From the NCBI GenBank assembly GCA_009780955.1, contig WQZB01000007.1, positions 35,415-99,414 on the forward strand: a stretch of 64,000 nucleotides of DNA, read 5' to 3'. The stretch is from Polyangiaceae bacterium (GTDB lineage: Bacteria > Myxococcota_A > Polyangia > Polyangiales > Polyangiaceae). Positions 34,790 through 42,171 of the stretch are shown one piece after another. A program made the translations under genes and the position numbers. The notes under the pieces were generated by a model, which had not been told where the DNA came from, ran no database searches, and was given only the letters and a program-made list of their open reading frames with translations. Position 1 is the first letter of the stretch. Each line of letters begins with the position of its first letter.

Positions 34790-36808
34790 ATGAATTCATC
34801 GTCTACCGTCCGAGCACTCTGTTATCGAACTTCACTCGCGTCCATCTTGGTCGCAAGCGGTGTGATTGCATGCGCTGCCGCGCCGCCTGCATCGAATGAA
34901 CAGACAGCAACAACGTCCGCTGCGCTCACCATCACGGGGTTGTTCCCGACCGGCGTGGATGATCAGGGAGCGCAGCTTGCCCTCGGGGCCACCGATCCCC
35001 ACTACAAGGTGTTAAGTAATGATGCACGGTGCGAAAGCACAAACGCGCTTGCTACTGGTCCGGGCCAGGTCAATACCGCCTGGATTGCGAACATGGCACC
35101 AGCAAGGTGGATCAGCTGTGTGCTCAATGCGAATGGCGAGGCGAACACAGACTATACGTACGCGACTACGTTCACGCTGCCTGCCGGCGTGCCTCCATCA
35201 ACAGTGACGATTAGCGGTTCGTGGGCGTGCGACGATTACTGTTCTATCTCGGTGAACGGCCAAGATACGGGGGTTGTGAGCCAGAAACCAAACTTCAGAG
35301 CCTCAAACCCCATAGCCCCTTCCACTTTCGTGATTCCGGCAGGCTCAATGTCCTTCCAGACTGGAATCAACGATCTCCAGTTTGTTGTCCACAATGAGCC
35401 TGGCAACCAAGGACTCCAAATTGTGTCGATCAACGCAAGTGCAGGTTGCGCGGTCGATAGCGACTGCAGTACGGGCACCTTCTGCAACACCGAAACAGAG
35501 GTGTGCGTAGCTCAGATTGTCAACGGCGTCCCGGTTCCCACCATTACGGGGCACACACCGAATCTCGATGGAACATGCACGGAAGACGTTGGAACGGCCG
35601 TGTGCGTGAGTGGCGTGTGCGATACGAACGACGACCAATGCGGCTTCAATGAAGGCGTCGGACCATGCACGGCTGAAAATGGGGCCACGGTCTGTCGCTC
35701 GGGTGCTTGCGATGAGGGCGCCGGCACGTGTATGGCGATAGTCCCTTGTGGAGGCGACGAGGATTGCGACGCCAACTCGTGGTGCAATACGGCCGTCCCC
35801 GCCTGCACGCCGAAGCTCGCCAACAGCGCGCCCATCCCCGCACTCCCCGGCCACACCCCAACGCTCGACGGCACCTGTACCGAGGACGTGGGTACTGCGA
35901 TATGCGTGTCAGGCGTGTGCGATACGGCGGACAATAAGTGTGGGTTCACCAACGGTACTGGCCCATGCACTGCCTCGAATGCAAACACCGTTTGTCGCTC
36001 GGGGGCATGCAGCACCAACGGTACATGCATGGCGGCCGGTGGCTGCAACGTCGACCAAGATTGCAGCGGGAACATGTGGTGCAACCAAACGGCTCACTCC
36101 TGCACCCCAAAAGTCGTCAATGGCGGTTATATACCAACGGATTCCGCGCATACCTCCCCGACGCTCAACGGGACATGCTCGGATGCCGCTGCTGCTCTGA
36201 CATGCGAGAGCGGAGTTTGCGACGTTTCTGACAACAGGTGCGGGTTCGCGGGCGGTAGTGGCCCATGCACGGCGGAGAACGGCACAACCGTATGCCGGTC
36301 CAAACAGTGCAATAGCGACGGCAAGTGTGTAGCTCCAACCACCTGCACCGTCGACACGGATTGCGACCAAGGTATGTGGTGCAATCAATCGAAATCCGCG
36401 TGCTCTCCGAAGCTTGGCAACGGCAGTTCAATACCAATGGATCCTTCGCATAAGAATCCGACCTTGAATGGCGTCTGCACGACGAATGCGGCCGCCCTGG
36501 TTTGTCAGAGTGGGGTTTGCGACGTTTCTGACAACAAGTGCGGGTTTGCAAGCGGTGGCTTGTGCACGACAGACGACGCTACGACGGTATGTCGGTCGGG
36601 GCAGTGCCAGGCGGATGACACGTGTGTGCCTATCAACAATAACAACGGCTCGTTGCCGTCGGGCATTTCCCCCGCTGGCGGCGGCATCCTATCGTGTGCG
36701 GTGGTGAACGCGGGCATTGAGCGTCGCGTCGGCATCGGCCCGGCATTCGGCTTCATGGCAATTGCGATCGCGGGTCTGCTTCGTCGACGTCGCGATCGGG
36801 CATCGTGA
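34790..36808 (+). CDS. Cys-rich repeat surface protein with C-terminal sorting-type tail
   Basis: A 672-residue protein. A signal peptide ends in VASGVIACAAAP (possible lipobox). A beta-rich N-terminal domain (residues about 45-215) contains SGSWACDDYCSISVNG. Four Cys-rich repeats of about 98 residues follow, each with D-x-D-C, WCN, SGVCD, KCGF and VCRSG. The C-terminus is SCAVVNAGIERR, then a hydrophobic span (AFGFMAIAIAGLL) and RRRRDRAS. This tripartite end resembles MYXO-CTERM-like sorting signals. It is probably displayed on the cell surface; the ligand is unknown. Each repeat has conserved Cys spacing that would favour disulphides. Confidence 0.82.
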   Translation: MNSSSTVRALCYRTSLASILVASGVIACAAAPPASNEQTATTSAALTITGLFPTGVDDQGAQLALGATDPHYKVLSNDARCESTNALATGPGQVNTAWIANMAPARWISCVLNANGEANTDYTYATTFTLPAGVPPSTVTISGSWACDDYCSISVNGQDTGVVSQKPNFRASNPIAPSTFVIPAGSMSFQTGINDLQFVVHNEPGNQGLQIVSINASAGCAVDSDCSTGTFCNTETEVCVAQIVNGVPVPTITGHTPNLDGTCTEDVGTAVCVSGVCDTNDDQCGFNEGVGPCTAENGATVCRSGACDEGAGTCMAIVPCGGDEDCDANSWCNTAVPACTPKLANSAPIPALPGHTPTLDGTCTEDVGTAICVSGVCDTADNKCGFTNGTGPCTASNANTVCRSGACSTNGTCMAAGGCNVDQDCSGNMWCNQTAHSCTPKVVNGGYIPTDSAHTSPTLNGTCSDAAAALTCESGVCDVSDNRCGFAGGSGPCTAENGTTVCRSKQCNSDGKCVAPTTCTVDTDCDQGMWCNQSKSACSPKLGNGSSIPMDPSHKNPTLNGVCTTNAAALVCQSGVCDVSDNKCGFASGGLCTTDDATTVCRSGQCQADDTCVPINNNNGSLPSGISPAGGGILSCAVVNAGIERRVGIGPAFGFMAIAIAGLLRRRRDRAS

Positions 36809-36821
36809 GAAGACTGACGCT

Positions 36822-36836
36822 ATCGAAAGCGGTTAA
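36822..36836. repeat. Dispersed palindromic element, short end fragment
   Basis: CGCTATCGAAAGCGGTTA carries the element end GAAAGCGGT overlapping the stop codon of the ABC exporter gene on the minus strand, between two convergent genes. Confidence 0.45.
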
Positions 36837-38650
36837 GCGACGTTTTGGATGCGCACCAGCCGCGCGTACGCCCCTCGTCGCGCGAGCAATTCGTCGTGCG
36901 TGCCGCTTTCGAGGATGCGGCCGTTGCCGAGCACGTGAATGCAGTCGGCGCGGCGCACAGTGCTTAGGCGGTGCGCGATGATGATGCAGGTTCGTGATTG
37001 CATGAGTTCGTCCAGGGCGCGCTGCACCGCGGCTTCGCTTTCCACGTCGAGGGAGCTGGTTGCTTCGTCGAGGATGAGAATGCGAGGATTTTTGAGTAGC
37101 GCTCTGGCGATCGAGATGCGTTGGCGCTGGCCGCCTGAAAGGTTGACGCCACGCTCGCCAATACGGCTTTCGTAGGCGCCATCGAGCTGCATGATGAACT
37201 CGTGCGCGTAAGCCGCGATGGCGGCGCGGCGCACGTCGTCGTCCGAGGCATTGGGCTTGCCGTAGGCGATGTTGTCGCGGATGGTGCCGGTGAAGACGAA
37301 TGCGTCTTGTTGGACAATGGCGATCGCCGAGCGGAGCGTTTCCAGCGCATAGTCTCTGACGTCAACGCCGTCGACCAGAATTCGCCCTTCGGTCACGTCG
37401 AATAGCCTTGGCAACAGCGAGAGCAGTGTGGTTTTTCCGGCGCCCGAGGCACCTACGACCGCAATGCGTTGTCCTGGTTCCGCCGCGAGCGTGACACCGC
37501 TCAGCACCCATGGCTGCACGCTTGCAGGAACCTCATCGATCGCGTCGGGGACATCGTCGTCGAGGCGCGCGCGCGCTTCGGCACTGTCGTCCGAGTAACG
37601 GAAGCGCACGTTTTCGAATCGAACCTCGCCGCGACTCGGCACGACGCGGTATGGATTGGGTGGGTCTATGACCGAAGGTTGAATGCCAAGAAGCCAGAAA
37701 ACGCGGCGCATCGCGCTCACGCTCGTTTGATAAACGATGTTGAGCTCGGCGAACCTTCGCACGGGCCCGAACATGATGAGCACGTATCCGAGAAACCGTG
37801 TGAGCTGACCGACCGTGATGGCGCGTGTCAAGGCGAGGTAGCTGCCGTAGCCGATCACAATCGTCGTGCCGATGTTCACGAGCACTTCGCCTGCGGCGGC
37901 AACGAGGTGACCCTCCCGGCTTTGCGCGAGCACCAGGCCGTGGTGGTCGATGACATCGCGACGGAGAAGCTCGGCTTCGCGGCGTTCGGCGGTGTATGTT
38001 TTGACGAGTGCCTGGCCGGCGAGTCGTTCGGCAACGTTGCCAGAGATGCGCGTAAGCTTGCCGTTCATGCGCTCGCTCGCCCGCTGCACGCGCGGATTCA
38101 TGAACGCGAAGACGGCGGCGTAGATGGGAAATAGGCTAAGACATGCGACGGTGAGCTTGGGGCTGATGGATGCGAGGAGCACGACGGCGATCGCGAGCTG
38201 AACGACATCGAGCCCCACGACGATGAGCCCCGTGTAGACGAGCGAGGTTGCTTCGTTCACGTCATTCAAAAAGCGCGAAAGAATTGAGCCTGTGCGCTCC
38301 TTGGTGAAAAACAGAAGACTCATTTTCTGCAAGTGTTCGAACAGGGCCCGGCGAATGTCGACAACGACTCCGTGGCCGAGGTGCACGTTGAAGTGGCCGC
38401 GCCCGTAGACAACGGCAGCATGCGCAACGGCAACGAGAGCCGCGAACTCGGTCAGGTGTGTGAGCCTGTCGCGACGAACTGCGAAGGGAAGTGCGTCATC
38501 GGGCGCTGCAAGCACATCGACCGCCGAGCCGGTGATCCACGGGTACGCAAACGACAGCACGAAGCCCGCAATGCCGAAAGAGATCGTTAGCACCGCGTAC
38601 CGTGCGTGCGGCCGGACGTAGCGCAGAAGCTGTAAGAGTGGACGGACCAC
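36833..38650 (-). CDS. ABC exporter, fused permease and ATPase (MsbA-like)
   Basis: A 605-residue half-transporter. Six membrane spans occupy about residues 15-310 (ABC type 1 exporter fold, with VVDIRRALFEHLQKMSLLFF as a coupling-helix region). The ATPase has Walker A GASGAGKTTL, signature LSGGQRQRISIARAL, Walker B ILILDEATSSLD and the H-loop IIAHRLSTV. A homodimer would export a lipid, drug or peptide; the substrate is unknown. It begins 9 bases after the glycoside hydrolase gene, so the two are an operon. Confidence 0.92.
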   Translation of the reverse strand: MVRPLLQLLRYVRPHARYAVLTISFGIAGFVLSFAYPWITGSAVDVLAAPDDALPFAVRRDRLTHLTEFAALVAVAHAAVVYGRGHFNVHLGHGVVVDIRRALFEHLQKMSLLFFTKERTGSILSRFLNDVNEATSLVYTGLIVVGLDVVQLAIAVVLLASISPKLTVACLSLFPIYAAVFAFMNPRVQRASERMNGKLTRISGNVAERLAGQALVKTYTAERREAELLRRDVIDHHGLVLAQSREGHLVAAAGEVLVNIGTTIVIGYGSYLALTRAITVGQLTRFLGYVLIMFGPVRRFAELNIVYQTSVSAMRRVFWLLGIQPSVIDPPNPYRVVPSRGEVRFENVRFRYSDDSAEARARLDDDVPDAIDEVPASVQPWVLSGVTLAAEPGQRIAVVGASGAGKTTLLSLLPRLFDVTEGRILVDGVDVRDYALETLRSAIAIVQQDAFVFTGTIRDNIAYGKPNASDDDVRRAAIAAYAHEFIMQLDGAYESRIGERGVNLSGGQRQRISIARALLKNPRILILDEATSSLDVESEAAVQRALDELMQSRTCIIIAHRLSTVRRADCIHVLGNGRILESGTHDELLARRGAYARLVRIQNVA

Positions 38651-38659
38651 GCGATCTCC

Positions 38660-39880
38660 TCATGATGCACGCGCGAGCGTTGGATGCGCGACTTGGAGCA
38701 TGCGCGCCCTTGCAGCTTCGAGGCGTCCTCGTTGGCGCGCAATCTCGCGCTCGAGCGGCGCGTGGACTTCCCGATTCCCGTGGCTGTCGGCGTAGTCCCA
38801 TAGGCCGTTATGGCAGTGCCGGTCGTCGAGCCAACCCGGGTGGTTGAGGACCGGGTAGAGCGTGACTCCGTGCAGTTCGCATCCTTGCTCGATGGCGCGT
38901 TCGCATTCGTCAGCCACGTAGGCAAACCACGACGCGCGCGCGTCGCCCTCGGTGCCAGTCTCGGAAATGATCATGGGTCGGCGATAGCGTTCCCAGACCT
39001 CGAGCAGCATGGACGACAGCGGACGGTAGCCTGTTTCGCCTTGGAATACCGTTTTGCGATCCACGGTGAACTGGTTGTGCGGGTAGAAGTTGACACCAAC
39101 GACATCGAGGTAGTGCGCCTGGCCGCCAATCGATGGCCACGCGCGGCCCGTGAGCATGTCCCATGCTTGGTATTGCGAGCGGCTGAGAGCTTCTGCCGCT
39201 GCGCGCTCTGCCGGATCGTCGGACCTTGGGACTCCATAAATGATGGGATCGGCTGCGAGAAAACGCGCCCCCTTGTCGACCGAGCGTATAGCCTCGATGG
39301 CTTCGATCGTTGCGCGCACGAGCTGCACTTTGAGCTCCACGCCGCGGCCTTCTTCAAATGGATTCATGTAGCGAACGTCGCCGCCGGCCCAGGAAAGAAA
39401 TGACATTTCGTTGATGGGCGACAGCATCACGGCGCGATCGGTTTCGGACGTGAGCCAGGTGGCAAAGGCACGTGCATAGCGTGCGAAGCGCGACGGGAAC
39501 GAAGCTGCAAAAGGGTCGACGTTGTCCGGCCAGCCAAAGTGCATGAGATCCCAAACGACATCGAGACCATGACGTTGTGCCGCGCGCAGCATCGGCGCCA
39601 CGAATGAAAAATCGTATGTGTCACCACGGCGTGCGGCGCGCACCCACGACACGCCGTCGCGGCATGCCGTCATGCCTAGGTTCGCGAGACGTTGGTAGTC
39701 AGCATCAACGAACTGGAGGTGGCGCGTGCTCGCATGCAGGTCGAGCCTTCTCCCGCCTTTGCTGATGACGTGGCATGAGCATTCGAATCCGCCGAGAAAG
39801 AAGCCTTTGAAAAGAGGGTATTGGGTAGCAGGTCGAGCGAGTGGGCAAGGTGCGCCATCGCGATGAGTCACGTCGAGCAT
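38660..39880 (-). CDS. Family 1-like glycoside hydrolase
   Basis: A 406-residue (beta/alpha)8-type enzyme. PINEMSFLSW carries the likely acid/base Glu, and MIISETGTEGD the likely nucleophile Glu, in clan-A positions. DVVWDLMHFGWPDN and VVGVNFYPHNQF match beta-glucosidase-like proteins. The N-terminus has FFLGGFECSCHVISKGGR in place of the usual substrate-entry block. The ATG at 39880 (MLDVTHRDG) is used because the upstream frame runs through a repeat. There is no signal peptide, so the substrate is probably cytoplasmic. It is followed closely by an ABC exporter. Confidence 0.82.
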   Translation of the reverse strand: MLDVTHRDGAPCPLARPATQYPLFKGFFLGGFECSCHVISKGGRRLDLHASTRHLQFVDADYQRLANLGMTACRDGVSWVRAARRGDTYDFSFVAPMLRAAQRHGLDVVWDLMHFGWPDNVDPFAASFPSRFARYARAFATWLTSETDRAVMLSPINEMSFLSWAGGDVRYMNPFEEGRGVELKVQLVRATIEAIEAIRSVDKGARFLAADPIIYGVPRSDDPAERAAAEALSRSQYQAWDMLTGRAWPSIGGQAHYLDVVGVNFYPHNQFTVDRKTVFQGETGYRPLSSMLLEVWERYRRPMIISETGTEGDARASWFAYVADECERAIEQGCELHGVTLYPVLNHPGWLDDRHCHNGLWDYADSHGNREVHAPLEREIARQRGRLEAARARMLQVAHPTLARAS

Positions 39881-39926
39881 GCCTTCGCTCGTGCAACACG
39901 TGGGCGAGACAACCGTTGAGGTGGCC

Positions 39927-39953
39927 CGCTTTCGATTTGACGCGATCTCGACT
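39927..39953. repeat. Dispersed palindromic element, left arm at a stop codon
   Basis: CCCGCTTTCGATTTGACGCG continues GATCTCGACTA, where CTA is the stop codon of the minus-strand lipoprotein gene. It lies in the 71-base gap between that gene and the glycoside hydrolase start. Confidence 0.7.
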
Positions 39954-40452
39954 ATTTCATGCACGCCTGCCATGCTTGCGGCGTTTGCGCTGCCATGGCG
40001 CAGTTGTACGCCGCACGTGAAATCTCGTGGGTGCTGCAGTGATCGCCGTGCTCCGCAGCCCCCTGGGCGCGTGTTTGAGCCTTGATCTGCGCGAGATCTG
40101 CGGGATCGATGCCCTGGAGCATCGGGTTTTTGCTGATTTCCAGATCCAGGTACTTATCAAACACTTTGTTGCACTCGGCTTTCGAAATTTTGCCGGTTGC
40201 TTTGGCGTTGCTGTCGTGCGTGGCAGTTGGTGCAGTTGGTTTTGGGGTGCTTTCCGCTGCTACTGCGCCTGCGCCGCCAGTCGTATCGCTTTGAAGGCGT
40301 GTATCGCCGTGAAGGCGCGCCTCGGATGCGGAGTTCGCCGGGACCTGCTCATCATAAGGCGACCTGGCTTTGGATTGGCCGCAGCCGACGCCGGCGACAA
40401 GGATCACGGACACGAGAACAAAACAGGAGAGCGCGCGATGCGATGATGACAT
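39952..40452 (-). CDS. Small lipoprotein, unknown function
   Basis: A 166-residue protein. The ATG at 40452 gives MSSSHRALSCFVLVSVILVA followed by GVGC, a clear lipoprotein signal. A Ser/Thr/Ala/Asp linker leads to a helical C-terminal domain of about 70 residues (ISKAECNKVFDKYLDLEI; NPMLQGIDPADLAQIKAQ; ISRAAYNCAMAAQT) containing four Cys. The domain has no recognised enzyme motif. It is downstream of the receptor/lipoprotein operon on the same strand, separated by 44 bases. Confidence 0.72.
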   Translation of the reverse strand: MSSSHRALSCFVLVSVILVAGVGCGQSKARSPYDEQVPANSASEARLHGDTRLQSDTTGGAGAVAAESTPKPTAPTATHDSNAKATGKISKAECNKVFDKYLDLEISKNPMLQGIDPADLAQIKAQTRAQGAAEHGDHCSTHEISRAAYNCAMAAQTPQAWQACMK

Positions 40453-40496
40453 TACCCGGATGAGCATAGCGGAAATAAGCATAGCGGGTGGCTCGT

Positions 40497-41402
40497 TTAC
40501 GGCAGTGGCAATCGCGTTGGGCAATCGCCGTCGCCCTGATAATGGCCAATCGATCTCATTTCGCTGACAACGTAATCAAACACGGTGATAAGGCCGTCGC
40601 CGTCCTCGTCGCGAACCGATGTGAGATCGTACGGTGACTCAGGCAAGGCGACAGTCACATCGCACGCTTTGAGCTCGGCGATGGTTAAATCTCCATTTTG
40701 GTCGGCGTCGCAGATTTCGAGCCACTGCGCGAGGCGCGTGGTGATTTCGACGCCCTGCGTGACATTGTCGAAAAACTCGTGGTCGCCGTGAATGGTCGGC
40801 TTGATTTGAATGGTGCCCGAGGCGGGGACTGCAAAACCCGCAAGACCGTCGGGGCTTGCACAATCGGAAAATGATGTGCCTGCCGCAAAGCCCCACTTGA
40901 AAGTGATGGTTGTGTCGTCTTTTTGGCCCGAACCCTCGAAGTATACGGAAAAGCCATTTTGAATCATGAAGTCGACGTCTTCTTGGCGTGTGGGCGCGAG
41001 TCCTTGGTTGCTGGGTTTTGCATTGGGCATGTCGAACCCGAACTTGTCCCAGCGCACCGCATCGACGTTCGTGAATGTGTTGGTGACGTAGCCACTTGTT
41101 GGTGCGTTTCGTAAATCCAAGATGAATACCGTGCTATCGCCAATCGTTGCCTGGGTGTCGGTGCGCGTTGCGCGAAAGTTGCCAATGGCGACGAGGAAAC
41201 GGCTGTATCGGATTGTCCAGCCGTCCTGCACGCTTTCCATGTCTGTGCCGGGGTCGAGGCCCTGCGTGATGGTGTCTTCCGGAACCACGAAAATTTGCAC
41301 GGTGCCCTTGCCGGTGCCCTCACATGCAGGGGCAAACGCGAGGAGTAAGGCGAAAAGGGCAGGGGCAGCAAGCGCAACGGGGGCAACGCGACAAGGTTTC
41401 AT
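40497..41402 (-). CDS. Lipoprotein with EF-hand-like calcium loops
   Basis: A 301-residue protein from the ATG at 41402. The signal region LFALLLAFAPAC gives a lipobox Cys. The middle is beta-rich. Near the C-terminus are two Asp-rich loops, DADQNGDLTIAEL and DEDGDGLITVFDY, that fit EF-hand (D-x-D-x-D/N-G) calcium-binding loops. It begins 4 bases after the upstream lipoprotein stop, so it belongs to the TonB-receptor operon. A role in binding the receptor cargo or Ca is an inference. Confidence 0.78.
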   Translation of the reverse strand: MKPCRVAPVALAAPALFALLLAFAPACEGTGKGTVQIFVVPEDTITQGLDPGTDMESVQDGWTIRYSRFLVAIGNFRATRTDTQATIGDSTVFILDLRNAPTSGYVTNTFTNVDAVRWDKFGFDMPNAKPSNQGLAPTRQEDVDFMIQNGFSVYFEGSGQKDDTTITFKWGFAAGTSFSDCASPDGLAGFAVPASGTIQIKPTIHGDHEFFDNVTQGVEITTRLAQWLEICDADQNGDLTIAELKACDVTVALPESPYDLTSVRDEDGDGLITVFDYVVSEMRSIGHYQGDGDCPTRLPLP

Positions 41403-41406
41403 CTTA

Positions 41407-42171
41407 TTATGGATTTGAAAGCGGTATCCAAACGAAATCCATGGGTGCAAGGTTTTTGATTCCAACGATAATGGCGGAATGCTCTCTGGTACCAGGTTCA
41501 ATGTGGAACACAGTGTCGCCACTTGCGGCAAGCTGGGCGGCCATGTCGTCGAAGTCGAGTTGTTTTAGCCAACCTGTTGGGTCAAATCGTACTTCGAGCC
41601 GATAGAAGCTGCTCGTGATGTTTCCCTCGGCCGTGGCTGTGGGAAAGGCATTCTGCCCTTGGTATTGCGGAACCACGTCAACGTCGGCCGTGAATGCAAA
41701 TGCACCCGTGCCCTTCTGTGCATATCCCTCGATGCGCATGGAGTGCCCTGGGCCAGGCGTGTTCGGCGCGGGCGTTGGGGATTCTTGCGTGGCGAACCAC
41801 GAGATTCCAAAGTCGTAGGCTGCGCTTTGCACGCTTCCCGACAAGCCGTGCACGCGGCCAAGCAGGGCTTGTTGCATGAATGCGAGGCCGTCTATGAGCG
41901 CGACGCTCGTGATTTCGTCGACGGCCTGCTCGCAGAGTGTCGACGAGCCTGAAGCCGACGCACAGAAATAGAACGGCCCGAGCGCCACATCGGCTCGCGT
42001 GAGCGTCACGTTCCAGCCACGAAGGGTGGCCGAACCAGTGCCTTGCGGGACCACCACCGCGTCGTACGCAACGAGGGTTTGCGGCGACTCGATGCATGCT
42101 GCAACCAGCGTCCCGGCAAGCGCCAAGCAAGCACCCATGGAAGCAATCATGGAAACGTGTCTGCGAGCCAT
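41407..42171 (-). CDS. Lipoprotein in TonB-receptor operon
   Basis: A 254-residue protein. SMIASMGACLALAGTLVAAC is a lipoprotein signal with the Cys at its end. The mature part looks beta-rich and contains the pair FCASASGSSTLC. The start overlaps the receptor gene stop (TGATG), so translation is coupled. The C-terminus reads FVWIPLSNP, encoded by sequence resembling an end of the dispersed element. No family is recognised. A role with the receptor in the outer membrane or periplasm is inferred from context. Confidence 0.78.
   Translation of the reverse strand: MARRHVSMIASMGACLALAGTLVAACIESPQTLVAYDAVVVPQGTGSATLRGWNVTLTRADVALGPFYFCASASGSSTLCEQAVDEITSVALIDGLAFMQQALLGRVHGLSGSVQSAAYDFGISWFATQESPTPAPNTPGPGHSMRIEGYAQKGTGAFAFTADVDVVPQYQGQNAFPTATAEGNITSSFYRLEVRFDPTGWLKQLDFDDMAAQLAASGDTVFHIEPGTREHSAIIVGIKNLAPMDFVWIPLSNP

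Noticed and set aside
41403..41425. CCGCTTTCAAATCC at the end of a lipoprotein gene as another element copy
   Set aside because: Only about 13 bases match, there is no core or second arm, and it encodes the protein's own C-terminus. Chance cannot be excluded.
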